This document shows positions 44,432-53,505 of a DNA stretch of 64,000 nucleotides, one piece after another. Origin of the DNA: Anoxybacillus ayderensis (GTDB lineage: Bacteria; Bacillota; Bacilli; Bacillales; Anoxybacillaceae); assembly GCF_000833605.1 (NCBI RefSeq), contig NZ_JXTG01000004.1:124001-188000 (forward strand), in the 5' to 3' direction. Position 1 is the stretch's first letter. Each line of letters begins with the position of its first letter. Below the pieces are notes generated by a model. It worked only from the letters and a program-made list of their open reading frames with translations. It had not been told where the DNA came from and ran no database searches. The position numbers and the translations under genes are program-made.

Positions 44432-46198
44432 ATGTTGAAAATGACCCAATATTTTCAGCTTAACAATTTGCCGATTCGTTATAAATTAGTTTCACTTTTA
44501 TTGTTAATTATGATTTTACCTTCGCTAGGATTAGGAATACTTACTAGTTGGGCGGTAGACCGAACGATTGATAGGCAAATTAATCAAAACACACTTCAGC
44601 TGATTAACCAAGTGAACCGAACATTAGAGTTTTATTTAAATAATATGCAAAATATCACGTATTTGGTAGCTTTTAACCCAGAGGTAAAAAATTTTTTAAC
44701 GGTTGGCGAAACGAATGACGAGTACCGTATTCGTCAATTTTTACGAGGCATTACTACGTTATATCCTGAAGTTGCCGGAATTCTTCTTGTCAACTATAAA
44801 GGAGAGTACATTAGCAACGAAATGTATGCTCGTTCGACGAAATCGCTTACAGACGAAACGTGGTACAAAGAAGCAGTTCAAAATAAAGGTATTTTTAAAA
44901 TCATTGGTCACCCTCATCAACGAAACGTAACGACGCACACGAATTATAAAAATAGCGAAGTAGTATCAGCGGTACGCGCTATTTTAAATCCAGAAACACA
45001 AGAAGTCGAAGGTGTAGTATTAGTGGATTTAAAACTAAGGGTCATTGCGGAGGCAACAAAAAACGTTCGTTTAGGAAAATGGGGGTATTTGATGGTAATC
45101 GATCATCGGGGAGAAAATATTTATTCTCCTGCTCGCTCGCTAATTGGACAAATTCGAACAGAGTGGTTTAAAAAAGATTCTGGAACGTTCTCACATAACA
45201 TCCACGGTCGGTATCTTCAGTTCATTTACCAACGTTCGCCATTTACAAACTGGACGACAATAGGGGTTTTTTCTAATCAAGAATCGGCTTTAGAGATTAA
45301 AGAAATCCGTTTTTACGTTACTTGCTTCGTCTTTTTTGTATGTTTTATCGGTCTTGGTGCTTCCTACTACTTAGCCCGCTCATTATCAAGGCCGATTGGG
45401 CAGCTCATATCCTTTATGGAAAAAGCGGAGGCAGGAGATTTAACGAGCCGTTATCGAGAGAACCGTTCGGATGAGATAGGCATGTTAGGGAAGAGCTTTA
45501 ATAAAATGCTTGACCAAATTCAGCGTTTTATTTCCCTAGTGGAATGGAAGGAACGCCAAAGATGGGAAGCAGAACTTCGCAGTTTACAAGAGCACATTAA
45601 GCCACATTTTCTTTATAACACGCTTGATACGATACACTGGATGGCACGAAAAAGAGGGGCTGATGATGTCGCACAAGTCGTCGAATCGTTATCTAAACTA
45701 TTTCGTATCGGGCTAAGCAAAGGGAAAGACATGATTCCTTTCTCTGAAGAAATGGAACATATTCAAAGCTATTTAAGCATTCAAAAAGTAAGGTATCAAG
45801 AGAAGCTAAATTACACGTTTGCTATTTCCCAAAGTGTTCACGATTTATATATAGTAAAGCTCATACTACAGCCGATTGTGGAAAATGCTATTTATCATGG
45901 GATTAAGCAGAGAAGAGGATCTGGGCATATTTTCATTAGAGCAGAAGAAAAAGATGGAAAGTTAATTATTAAAGTGCAAGACGATGGCATTGGAATGTCT
46001 CAAGAAGCATTGTCTTCGTTAAGGGAAAGTTTAACCGCTAATTTTACTGCTGGAGGAAAAAAAATAAAAGGTTATGGAATGATGAATGTACATGCAAGAA
46101 TTCGATTAACATTTGGCGACGCTTATGGCTTAAAAGTAGAAAGCGAAGAAGGAAAGGGAACAACGGTAACAATCGTTCATCCTATCATAAGATGCTAG
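44432..46198 (+). CDS. araS: Sensor histidine kinase AraS
   Basis: A 588-residue membrane kinase of the LytS/YesM type. It has TM1 at about residues 16-38, an extracytoplasmic sensor domain (about 39-285), TM2 at about 290-312 and HAMP (about 313-365). The His-kinase domain carries the phosphoacceptor in LQEHIKPHFLYNTLDTIHWM, and the ATPase domain has PIVENAIYHGIKQR and DDGIGMSQ. ATG 44432 follows AAAGAGGGA; ATG 44417 overlaps the araP stop (ATGA). With AraP and AraT it forms a sugar-responsive relay, as known in Geobacillus. Confidence 0.87.
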   Translation: MLKMTQYFQLNNLPIRYKLVSLLLLIMILPSLGLGILTSWAVDRTIDRQINQNTLQLINQVNRTLEFYLNNMQNITYLVAFNPEVKNFLTVGETNDEYRIRQFLRGITTLYPEVAGILLVNYKGEYISNEMYARSTKSLTDETWYKEAVQNKGIFKIIGHPHQRNVTTHTNYKNSEVVSAVRAILNPETQEVEGVVLVDLKLRVIAEATKNVRLGKWGYLMVIDHRGENIYSPARSLIGQIRTEWFKKDSGTFSHNIHGRYLQFIYQRSPFTNWTTIGVFSNQESALEIKEIRFYVTCFVFFVCFIGLGASYYLARSLSRPIGQLISFMEKAEAGDLTSRYRENRSDEIGMLGKSFNKMLDQIQRFISLVEWKERQRWEAELRSLQEHIKPHFLYNTLDTIHWMARKRGADDVAQVVESLSKLFRIGLSKGKDMIPFSEEMEHIQSYLSIQKVRYQEKLNYTFAISQSVHDLYIVKLILQPIVENAIYHGIKQRRGSGHIFIRAEEKDGKLIIKVQDDGIGMSQEALSSLRESLTANFTAGGKKIKGYGMMNVHARIRLTFGDAYGLKVESEEGKGTTVTIVHPIIRC

Positions 46199-46209
46199 GG
46201 GGGAGAAAT

Positions 46210-47439
46210 GTGCGAACATGGAAAGTATTGATTGCCGATGACGAGGCGATTATTCGTGAGGGGATTAGAGAAGCGATTGATTGGAACGAGTTCCAAATGG
46301 AAGTAGTAGCGGAAGCGGAAGATGGAGAAGAAGCGATGGAATTAGCGTTACGCCATCAAATTGATATTCTATTTGTTGATTTGACTATGCCTATTATGGA
46401 CGGAATTTCTTTAATGAAACAAATAAGAAAAAATCTTTCAAAATGCAGGATTGTTGTCGTCACCGGACATGACGAATTTGCTTATGCTCAAGAAGCGATT
46501 CGTTTACAAGTCGACGATTATATTTTAAAGCCAACGAATCCTTCTCATTTGCGTGAAGTGGCGAAAAAAATTCAACAGCAACTAACAAAGGAATTGCAAC
46601 AATCGGAATATGTTACGTTATTGTCAAAACAAGTGCAAAAAAATTTTCAGCTCATCCGTCAGCAATTTTGTTTAGAATGGATTCATGGTCGATTGAAAGA
46701 AATCGAAATCTTTGCCCAATTGCAGTTTTTCAAGCTCCCCTCCACCTGTCCTGTACAACTGGCGGTGATTTACTGGCAAGAGTTTTTCAGCACCAAACTA
46801 CTAATGAGTGAAAAGGAGAAACAATTGTTCTTTTTTGCTATTGAAAATATCGCTTCGGAGTTGTTAGAGGGAAAAAGAAAAGTGGTTTTTCGCGATACGG
46901 TAGGCTTTATTGTGGTATGTTTATGGGATTGGGCCGATGAAGAACTATTTCGCACAATTGAGAAAACGATAAAGCAGTATTTAAACATACAAGCCAATAT
47001 ATACGCTGCAGAGGTGGAAGGAGAACTCACGAAAGTAGCAGACGCATATGAAATCTGCAAAAAGAGGGCGTATAGCGCAACGAATATTTCGCCAATCGTG
47101 CGACGAGCAAAACAATATGTACAAGAACATTTTTCCGATCAAACACTTACATTAGAATCCGTTGCTCAATCACTAAACGTTTCGCCTGTATATTTGAGCC
47201 GCATTATGAAACAAGAACTAGGGATATCGTTTGTCAATTTTTTAACGGAAGTACGAATTAAAAAGGCGATTCAATTGTTGGTCTCGACACAGCTAACCAT
47301 TCATGAAATTTCTGAACGAGTAGGGTATGATACACAACACTATTTCAGTACGGCGTTTAAAAAAGTAGTAGGTGTGTCTCCAAATCAATATCGCAAAGGA
47401 GCGTTTTTATTTAAGGAAGTTCGGGAAGTTTTATTATAA
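46210..47439 (+). CDS. araT: AraC-type response regulator AraT
   Basis: A protein of 409 residues. It has an N-terminal receiver (VLIADDEAIIREGIREAIDW; phosphoacceptor Asp in ILFVDLTMPIMDG; Lys in DDYILKPTNPSHL), a middle linker (about 130-290), then an AraC-type double HTH (about 305-405: LTLESVAQSLNVSPVYLSRIMKQELGISF and TIHEISERVGYDTQHYFSTAFKKVVG). GTG 46210 follows GGGGGGAG; ATG 46192 overlaps araS but lacks a ribosome site. It should activate araEGH when AraS is stimulated. An AraR-like box and a terminator lie immediately after the stop. Confidence 0.87.
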   Translation: MRTWKVLIADDEAIIREGIREAIDWNEFQMEVVAEAEDGEEAMELALRHQIDILFVDLTMPIMDGISLMKQIRKNLSKCRIVVVTGHDEFAYAQEAIRLQVDDYILKPTNPSHLREVAKKIQQQLTKELQQSEYVTLLSKQVQKNFQLIRQQFCLEWIHGRLKEIEIFAQLQFFKLPSTCPVQLAVIYWQEFFSTKLLMSEKEKQLFFFAIENIASELLEGKRKVVFRDTVGFIVVCLWDWADEELFRTIEKTIKQYLNIQANIYAAEVEGELTKVADAYEICKKRAYSATNISPIVRRAKQYVQEHFSDQTLTLESVAQSLNVSPVYLSRIMKQELGISFVNFLTEVRIKKAIQLLVSTQLTIHEISERVGYDTQHYFSTAFKKVVGVSPNQYRKGAFLFKEVREVLL

Positions 47440-47455
47440 ATTGGTACGTACAAAA
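47440..47455. promoter_or_regulatory. AraR-like operator before araE
   Basis: ATTGGTACGTACAAAA matches the AraR consensus at 14 of 16 positions. It lies right after the araT stop and overlaps the left arm of the terminator, 71 bp upstream of the araE -35. Confidence 0.6.
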
Positions 47456-47483
47456 AGAGGGTACCCACACACCCTCTTTTTTT
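47452..47483 (+). terminator. Terminator of araPST
   Basis: A perfect 11-bp stem AAAAAGAGGGT / ACCCTCTTTTT with an 8-nt loop and T7. Confidence 0.9.
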
Positions 47484-47496
47484 GAAAACGCTTTAC
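47483..47496. promoter_or_regulatory. cre (CcpA) site before araE
   Basis: TGAAAACGCTTTAC, followed by CA, matches the catabolite-responsive element pattern well in its core. It lies 30 bp upstream of the araE -35, suggesting glucose repression of the transporter. Confidence 0.6.
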
Positions 47497-47525
47497 CAAA
47501 GTTAAATTTTTATAAAAAAAGTCTG

Positions 47526-47554
47526 TTGATTGAAAAGACTGAAAATTTTATAGG
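47526..47554 (+). promoter_or_regulatory. Probable promoter of araEGH
   Basis: TTGATT (47526-47531) and TATAGG (47549-47554), 17 bp apart. The weak -10 fits a promoter that needs an activator such as AraT. Confidence 0.45.
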
Positions 47555-47604
47555 TGTTATATTCTAGTTGAATCACACGAATCATTAAAGGGGGAGAAAA
47601 GAAG

Positions 47605-48681
47605 ATGAAGAAGTTTTTCACAACATTGATTTTGCTTGTATTTGTATTTGCATTAGCCGCGTGTAGCGGAAAGGAAACAGGAGGAAAAGGGGATGCTGGA
47701 TTTGTTGGAATATCAATGCCAACAAAGTCTTCTGAACGTTGGATTAACGATGGGGAAAACATGGTAAAAGAGTTTGAAAAGCTCGGCTATAAAACGGATT
47801 TGCAGTATGCTGAAGACGTTGTTGAAAACCAAGTATCACAAATTGAAAACATGATTACAAAAGGAGTTAACGTATTAGTTATTGCGCCAATTGACGGGGA
47901 AGCGCTTACGGATGTATTAGAAAAAGCGCATAAACAAGGCATTAAAGTCATTTCTTACGATCGTCTTATTAAAAACAGCAAATACGTCGATTACTACGCT
48001 ACGTTTGATAACTTCAAAGTAGGAGTGCTTCAAGGCTCATATATCGAACAAAAGCTTGGTCTAAAAGATGGAAAAGGTCCATTCAACATCGAATTGTTCG
48101 CAGGTTCGCCTGATGATAACAATGCGTATTTCTTTTTCGATGGGGCGATGTCTGTATTGAAGCCATATATTGATTCTGGAAAATTAGTCGTTCGAAGCGG
48201 ACAAACTGAATTTGATCAAGTAGCTACGTTGCGTTGGGATGGAGCAACGGCTCAAGCACGCATGGATAACTTATTAAGCGCTCATTACACAAATGCAAAA
48301 GTAGATGCAGTATTATCTCCTTACGACGGAATTAGTATCGGCATTATTTCATCATTAAAAGGAGTTGGCTATGGCTCAGGAAAACCGATGCCAGTAATTA
48401 CAGGTCAAGATGCTGAATTGGCGTCTGTAAAATCTATTATCGCGGGAGAACAAACACAAACAGTATTTAAAGATACGCGGGAATTAGCGAAAAAAGCAGT
48501 GGAAATGGCTGACGCTGTTTTAAAAGGAGAAAAACCGAAAGTAAATGACACGAAAACATATAATAACGGGGTAAAAGTCGTACCATCTTATTTATTGGAG
48601 CCGGTTTCTGTAGACATTTCTAACTACGAAAAAGTGTTAGTAGATAGCGGATATTACACAAAAGACCAGTTAACTAAGTAA
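47605..48681 (+). CDS. araE: ABC transporter sugar-binding lipoprotein AraE
   Basis: A 358-residue lipoprotein. The signal [20 protein letters not shown] ends in a LAAC lipobox, so Cys20 is lipidated and the protein is anchored outside the membrane. The mature part is a type 1 sugar-binding fold like XylF/ChvE ([53 protein letters not shown]). It delivers arabinose or a related pentose to AraGH; ligand identity is taken from context. GGGGGAG precedes the ATG. A strong hairpin separates it from araG. This araE is not the H+ symporter of the same name. Confidence 0.87.
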   Translation: MKKFFTTLILLVFVFALAACSGKETGGKGDAGFVGISMPTKSSERWINDGENMVKEFEKLGYKTDLQYAEDVVENQVSQIENMITKGVNVLVIAPIDGEALTDVLEKAHKQGIKVISYDRLIKNSKYVDYYATFDNFKVGVLQGSYIEQKLGLKDGKGPFNIELFAGSPDDNNAYFFFDGAMSVLKPYIDSGKLVVRSGQTEFDQVATLRWDGATAQARMDNLLSAHYTNAKVDAVLSPYDGISIGIISSLKGVGYGSGKPMPVITGQDAELASVKSIIAGEQTQTVFKDTRELAKKAVEMADAVLKGEKPKVNDTKTYNNGVKVVPSYLLEPVSVDISNYEKVLVDSGYYTKDQLTK

Positions 48682-48689
48682 TCAGGGTG

Positions 48690-48731
48690 AAATGATATAG
48701 TGATAGTCCAAGAGCTATCACTATATCATTT
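48690..48731 (+). promoter_or_regulatory. Intercistronic 17-bp hairpin araE-araG
   Basis: A perfect 17-bp stem (48690-48706 with 48715-48731) with an 8-nt loop lies between the binding protein and the ATPase genes. No uninterrupted T run follows (TATTTC), so it may act as an mRNA-stabilising or partial-termination element rather than a full terminator. Confidence 0.65.
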
Positions 48732-48757
48732 ATTTCACAATAGGGAAGTGGTGAGCA

Positions 48758-50293
48758 ATGTCACAATTCATATTAGAGATGCGTGGAATTACAAAAGAAT
48801 TTCCAGGGGTAAAAGCGCTTGAAAATGTAAATTTGCAAGTGAAAGAAGGAGAAATTCATGCGCTTTGCGGGGAAAACGGTGCAGGAAAATCGACGCTAAT
48901 GAAAGTGTTGAGCGGTGTCTATCCTTACGGCACGTATAGTGGTGACATTTTATTTAAAGGGGAAGTATGTAAATTTAAAGATATTAAACAAAGTGAGGAG
49001 TTAGGGATTGTCATTATTCATCAAGAATTGGCTCTTATTCCTTATTTATCGATTGCGGAAAACATTTTTCTTGGCAACGAACGAGCGAAACGAGGAGTTA
49101 TTAATTGGAATGAAACGATTGTTAAAACGAAAGAGTTATTGAAAAAAGTTGGATTAAATGAGTCGCCGCATACATTGGTTGGAAATCTAGGGGTCGGGAA
49201 ACAACAGCTAGTCGAAATTGCAAAGGCATTATCAAAAGAAGTAAAATTATTGATTTTGGATGAACCAACTGCTGCTTTAAATGAGGACGATAGTGAAAAT
49301 TTGCTGCGGTTATTATTAGAATTTAAGAAGCAGGGCATGACCGCGATTATTATTTCTCATAAACTGAGCGAGATATCGAAAGTCGCTGATTCAATCACGA
49401 TTTTACGAGATGGAAAAACGATTGAAACGCTAGATATGAGAAAAGACCACGTGACAGAAGATCGAATCATCAAGGGGATGGTAGGACGAGATTTAACGAA
49501 TCGTTATCCGAAACGAGAATCGAACATTGGCGAAGTAATATTTGAAGTGAGAAATTGGAACGTTTATCATCCTCTTCATAATGAACGAAAAGTCATTGAT
49601 GACGTCAATTTTTATATTCGGAAAGGAGAAATTGTCGGAATTGCCGGCTTGATGGGAGCAGGACGAACCGAACTCGCTATGAGCATTTTTGGGAAATCGT
49701 ATGGAAAAAAAATTAGCGGACAAATTTTTAAAAATGGATACGAAATTGATGTCAGCGACGTGAGCAAAGCGATTGAAAACGGAATTGCCTATGTAACAGA
49801 AGATCGCAAAGGAAATGGATTAATTTTAATGGACGATATTCGCAAAAATATTACGTTATCGCGGTTAAATAAAGTAGCGAAAAGATTCGTTGTAGATGAA
49901 AATCAAGAAATTATAGAGTCGGAGAAATATCGTGAGCGATTGAAAATAAAAACGCCTAGCGTGTTTCAGAAAACGGAAAAGCTAAGTGGCGGAAACCAGC
50001 AGAAAGTAGTATTAAGTAAGTGGATTTTTGCTCAACCAGATATTCTTATTCTAGATGAACCAACACGCGGAATAGATGTTGGAGCAAAATATGAAATTTA
50101 CACAATTATTAACCAGTTAGCACAAGATGGGAAAGGGATTTTACTGATCTCTTCTGAGTTGCCAGAAATTTTAGGGATGTGTGATCGGATTTACGTGATG
50201 TGCGAAGGACGGATAACAGGCGAGTTGAACAGAGATGAGGCAACGCAAGAAAACTTGATGAAACTAATGACAAAAATAGAACTTAGGGGGTAA
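48758..50293 (+). CDS. araG: Sugar ABC transporter ATP-binding protein AraG
   Basis: A 511-residue protein with two fused ABC domains, as in XylG/AraG/RbsA. Domain 1 (about 1-245) has Walker [13 protein letters not shown], a signature region [14 protein letters not shown] and Walker [12 protein letters not shown]. Domain 2 (about 260-505) has a degenerate Walker A ([12 protein letters not shown]), an intact signature [15 protein letters not shown] and [14 protein letters not shown]. One strong and one altered ATP site is normal for the family. It sits on the inner face of the membrane with AraH. It ends 5 nt before araH. Confidence 0.9.
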   Translation: MSQFILEMRGITKEFPGVKALENVNLQVKEGEIHALCGENGAGKSTLMKVLSGVYPYGTYSGDILFKGEVCKFKDIKQSEELGIVIIHQELALIPYLSIAENIFLGNERAKRGVINWNETIVKTKELLKKVGLNESPHTLVGNLGVGKQQLVEIAKALSKEVKLLILDEPTAALNEDDSENLLRLLLEFKKQGMTAIIISHKLSEISKVADSITILRDGKTIETLDMRKDHVTEDRIIKGMVGRDLTNRYPKRESNIGEVIFEVRNWNVYHPLHNERKVIDDVNFYIRKGEIVGIAGLMGAGRTELAMSIFGKSYGKKISGQIFKNGYEIDVSDVSKAIENGIAYVTEDRKGNGLILMDDIRKNITLSRLNKVAKRFVVDENQEIIESEKYRERLKIKTPSVFQKTEKLSGGNQQKVVLSKWIFAQPDILILDEPTRGIDVGAKYEIYTIINQLAQDGKGILLISSELPEILGMCDRIYVMCEGRITGELNRDEATQENLMKLMTKIELRG

Positions 50294-50298
50294 CACAA

Positions 50299-51519
50299 AT
50301 GCAAATACCGACACAAAAAACAATGACACGCCATCCGGAACCAAGCGAACCAAAGATTCAGCCGTTTGCTCAAATGATTAAAAACAATATTCGGAGCTAC
50401 AGTATGGTTGTTGCACTTGTGTTAATTATGTTGCTATTTCAACTTTTGACAGACGGAATTTTATTAAGACCCTTAAACGTAACGAACTTAATTTTGCAAA
50501 ATAGCTACATTTTAGTATTAGCAATCGGTATGATGCTTGTTATTATTACGGGGCACATCGATTTATCGGTAGGATCAGTAGCAGCGTTTGTCGGTGCACT
50601 AGCAGGTATCTTAATGGTGCAACATCATGTCCCGATGATTGTTACAGTGGTGCTTTCTCTTTTGTTAGGTGCATTGATTGGCGCATGGCAAGGATTTTGG
50701 ATCGCTTATGTAAAAATACCAGCTTTCATTGTTACATTAGCCAGTATGTTATTGTTTAGAGGGCTTACGATGGTTGTCTTAAAAGGACAATCGATTGCCC
50801 CATTCCCAAAATCGTTTCAAAACATTAGTTCAGGGTTTCTGCCAGATGTGTTTCACGGAAAGAATATCCATTTGCTAACACTTATCATCGGAGGGCTTTT
50901 ATCTATCTTGTTTATCTGGTTAGAAATTAAAAAAAGAAACAATGCTAAAACGTACGGATTTGACGTAATCCCTGCAGCAATGTTCATAGGTAAGTTAATT
51001 AGTATTGTCGTTGTGATTACTGTCTTCTCTTATGTTCTCGCGACATATGAAGGAATCCCGAATATTTTAATCATTCTTGCGACACTTATTGTTGCCTATT
51101 CGTTTGTCGCTAATAAGACGATTGTTGGTCGGCATATATATGCAATTGGAGGAAATGAAAAAGCGGCACAACTATCAGGGGTGAAAACGAAAAGGGTCAC
51201 ATTTTGGGTATTTGTGAACATGGGAGTTTTAGCCGCACTTTCAGGATTGATTTTTGCAGCGCGTTTAAATGCAGCGACACCAAAAGCAGGAAACCTATTT
51301 GAACTCGACGCCATTGCTGCTTGCTTTATTGGAGGCGCTTCTGCGTATGGTGGCATTGGGACAGTAAGTGGTGCGATTATCGGTGGTCTTGTCATGGGGG
51401 TCATGAACAACGGGATGTCGTTGCTTGGATTAGGCATTGATTGGCAACAGGCGATTAAAGGTTTGGTGTTACTTGCGGCTGTTGCGTTTGATATTTATAA
51501 CAAAAACAAAGCGTCTTAA
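50299..51519 (+). CDS. araH: Sugar ABC transporter permease AraH
   Basis: A 406-residue integral membrane protein with about ten membrane segments after a soluble N-terminus of about 30 residues. The BPD_transp_2/RbsC family is clear from MMLVIITGHIDLSVGSVAAFVGALAG, the coupling segment YAIGGNEKAAQLSGVKTKR and GGASAYGGIGTVSGAIIGGLVMG. It is longer than E. coli AraH and closer in length to XylH. AGGGGG overlaps the araG stop, so translation is coupled. It forms the pentose channel with AraG. Confidence 0.9.
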   Translation: MQIPTQKTMTRHPEPSEPKIQPFAQMIKNNIRSYSMVVALVLIMLLFQLLTDGILLRPLNVTNLILQNSYILVLAIGMMLVIITGHIDLSVGSVAAFVGALAGILMVQHHVPMIVTVVLSLLLGALIGAWQGFWIAYVKIPAFIVTLASMLLFRGLTMVVLKGQSIAPFPKSFQNISSGFLPDVFHGKNIHLLTLIIGGLLSILFIWLEIKKRNNAKTYGFDVIPAAMFIGKLISIVVVITVFSYVLATYEGIPNILIILATLIVAYSFVANKTIVGRHIYAIGGNEKAAQLSGVKTKRVTFWVFVNMGVLAALSGLIFAARLNAATPKAGNLFELDAIAACFIGGASAYGGIGTVSGAIIGGLVMGVMNNGMSLLGLGIDWQQAIKGLVLLAAVAFDIYNKNKAS

Positions 51520-51520
51520 G

Positions 51521-51546
51521 GCCAAGATGGTTTCATCTTGGCTATT
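51521..51546 (+). terminator. Probable terminator after araH
   Basis: A 9-bp stem GCCAAGATG / CATCTTGGC with loop GTTT is followed by TATTCTTTTC, a broken T tract. Confidence 0.7.
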
Positions 51547-51555
51547 CTTTTCTGA

Positions 51556-51586
51556 ATATATACGGACAAATAAAAATTGGTATAAT
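51556..51586 (+). promoter_or_regulatory. araR promoter with overlapping AraR box
   Basis: An extended -10 TGGTATAAT (51578-51586) lacks a good -35. ATATACGGACAAAT at 51558-51571 is part of a 16-mer (51556-51571) matching AraR consensus at 13 of 16 positions. It covers the -35 region, which implies autorepression. Confidence 0.6.
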
Positions 51587-51620
51587 GGATGTGTAGATTA
51601 TTCAACATGGGGTGAACGTT

Positions 51621-52709
51621 ATGAAAGAAAAAAATGTGCCAAAATACTTGCAACTGAAACGAGAAATTTTATCTTGGATTCAATCAGGGAAGTTAAGCCC
51701 TAACGAAAAAATACCAACAGAACATGAAATTGCAAACCAATTTCAGTTAAGTCGCCATACAGTTAGACAAGCGTTAGGTGAGTTAGAAAATGAAGGTTGG
51801 CTATATAAAATCCAAGGAAGCGGAACATTTGTTTCTAAGCCAAAGCTAGCCAGCAAACAAGAAGTAAAAACAGTAGCGATTTTAACAACATATATTTCCG
51901 ATTATATCTTCCCGCATATTGTCCGTGGAGCAGAAGAAACGTTGCGCAAAAAAGGATACCGACTATTGTTGGCTAGTACCGATAACGATAAAACGAAAGA
52001 GCGTGACCATTTAGAGGCGATGATTCAACAGCCGTTAAGTGGGCTTATCATCGAACCGACAAAAAGCGCTCAAGGCAATCCTAATCTTTCGTATTACTTA
52101 ACACTCAATAATTTACATATTCCATACGTTATGATTAACGAACGTTATTTAGAAATGAGTTGTCCGTCCATCAAAATGGATGATGAAAGAGGTGGCTATT
52201 TGCTTACGGATCATTTAATACAGCTAGGTCATCGGCGGATTGCCGGCTTTTTTAAAACCGATGATTTGCAAGGGGTTAACAGGTTAAAAGGATTTATTCG
52301 CGCTCACCAAGAACATGGCGTTTCGTTATCATCCAACCATCTCGTATCCTATACAACGGAAGAAAAAAATACAAAACCTTTAGAACTCGCGCATTCTTTT
52401 TTGCAACAGCCACAAGAGGAACGAGTGACAGCAATTGTTTGCTATAACGATGAATTAGCCATTAAATTGTTGGATGTCATTCGACAGCAAGGATTGAGCG
52501 TACCGGATGATATTTCGATCGTCGGTTTCGATGATTCTACATTTGCTACAGCTACAGAGGTGAAATTGACAACGATCCGTCATCCAAAAGCGGAAATGGG
52601 GATAAAAGCGGCGGAAATGTTAGTTCGAATGATTGAGCAAAACGATGAAATACAAGATATTATTTATCAACCTGAACTAATTGTTAGAGAATCAACAAAG
52701 AAAATATAA
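51621..52709 (+). CDS. araR: Arabinose operon repressor AraR
   Basis: A 362-residue chimeric regulator. It has a GntR-type winged helix at the N-terminus (PNEKIPTEHEIANQFQLSRHTVRQALGELENEGWL) and a LacI/GalR-type sugar-binding domain (about 80-362; TVAILTTYISDYIFPHIVRGAEE...GFDDSTFATATEVKLTTIRHP). This fusion is the AraR hallmark. It should release its operators when L-arabinose binds. ATG 51621 follows GGGGTGAACG. Boxes like its consensus precede araP, araE, araR and araD, so it likely governs the whole module. Confidence 0.92.
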   Translation: MKEKNVPKYLQLKREILSWIQSGKLSPNEKIPTEHEIANQFQLSRHTVRQALGELENEGWLYKIQGSGTFVSKPKLASKQEVKTVAILTTYISDYIFPHIVRGAEETLRKKGYRLLLASTDNDKTKERDHLEAMIQQPLSGLIIEPTKSAQGNPNLSYYLTLNNLHIPYVMINERYLEMSCPSIKMDDERGGYLLTDHLIQLGHRRIAGFFKTDDLQGVNRLKGFIRAHQEHGVSLSSNHLVSYTTEEKNTKPLELAHSFLQQPQEERVTAIVCYNDELAIKLLDVIRQQGLSVPDDISIVGFDDSTFATATEVKLTTIRHPKAEMGIKAAEMLVRMIEQNDEIQDIIYQPELIVRESTKKI

Positions 52710-52710
52710 A

Positions 52711-52726
52711 AAATGTTCGAACAAAA
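52711..52726. promoter_or_regulatory. Upstream AraR-like box of araDBA
   Basis: AAATGTTCGAACAAAA matches AraR consensus at 11 of 16 positions and starts one base after the araR stop. Its centre is 34 bp from the next box, about three helical turns. Confidence 0.5.
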
Positions 52727-52738
52727 TTAAAAAAGCTA

Positions 52739-52767
52739 TAGAAAAATTGTACGTACAAAATTATAAT
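52739..52767 (+). promoter_or_regulatory. araDBA promoter with central AraR box
   Basis: TAGAAA (52739-52744) and TATAAT (52762-52767) are 17 bp apart. The spacer is filled by AATTGTACGTACAAAA (52745-52760), matching AraR consensus at 14 of 16 positions. Bound repressor would block RNA polymerase directly. Confidence 0.8.
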
Positions 52768-52803
52768 AGAGGTGAAGAGATTTTTATATAGGGAGTGGAG
52801 GAG

Positions 52804-53490
52804 ATGCTCGAAGAATTAAAACAAGTTGTGTTGGAGGCAAACTTACAGCTTCCTAAATATCGGTTGGTTACATTTACTTGGGGGAATGTAAGTGGGATCG
52901 ACCGTGAACGAGGACTTGTTGTCATCAAACCAAGCGGAGTAGAGTATGACAAAATGACAAAGGATGATATGGTCGTTGTCGATTTAGAAGGAAATGTTGT
53001 GGAGGGGAAATTAAAACCTTCGTCTGATACACCCACACATTTAGTTCTATATCAGTCTTTTCCTTATATTGGTGGGATTGTCCATACTCACTCGCCTTGG
53101 GCAACGATTTGGGCGCAAGCAGGGAAAGGGATTCCAGCTTTAGGGACGACGCATGCAGACTATTTTTATGGGGAAATTCCTTGTACAAGAAAAATGACGG
53201 AAGTGGAAATTAAAGGGGCGTATGAATTAGAGACGGGCAAAGTAATTGTGGAAACGCTCAGTTTTCTCGATCCGATACAAATGCCGGGAGTGCTTGTTCA
53301 TGGCCACGGTCCATTTGCTTGGGGGAACGATCCGCATAATGCTGTTCATAATGCGGTTGTCCTTGAAGAAGTAGCTAAAATGGCGGCAAGAACATGCCAC
53401 CTCAACCCAAATGTTCAGCCGATTGATCAGTCTTTATTAGACAGGCATTATCTTAGAAAACATGGTGCTAACGCTTACTATGGACAATGA
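52804..53490 (+). CDS. araD: L-ribulose-5-phosphate 4-epimerase
   Basis: A 228-residue class II aldolase-like epimerase that converts L-ribulose 5-phosphate to D-xylulose 5-phosphate. Seen are [14 protein letters not shown], the zinc site [18 protein letters not shown], the Asp/Tyr region [10 protein letters not shown] and [16 protein letters not shown] 52804 is 8 nt after GGGAG; GTG 52795 overlaps it. It leads araD-araB-araA, an order unlike B. subtilis araABD but as in Geobacillus. Confidence 0.94.
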   Translation: MLEELKQVVLEANLQLPKYRLVTFTWGNVSGIDRERGLVVIKPSGVEYDKMTKDDMVVVDLEGNVVEGKLKPSSDTPTHLVLYQSFPYIGGIVHTHSPWATIWAQAGKGIPALGTTHADYFYGEIPCTRKMTEVEIKGAYELETGKVIVETLSFLDPIQMPGVLVHGHGPFAWGNDPHNAVHNAVVLEEVAKMAARTCHLNPNVQPIDQSLLDRHYLRKHGANAYYGQ

Positions 53491-53505
53491 GGGAGGGGAA
53501 TGATG

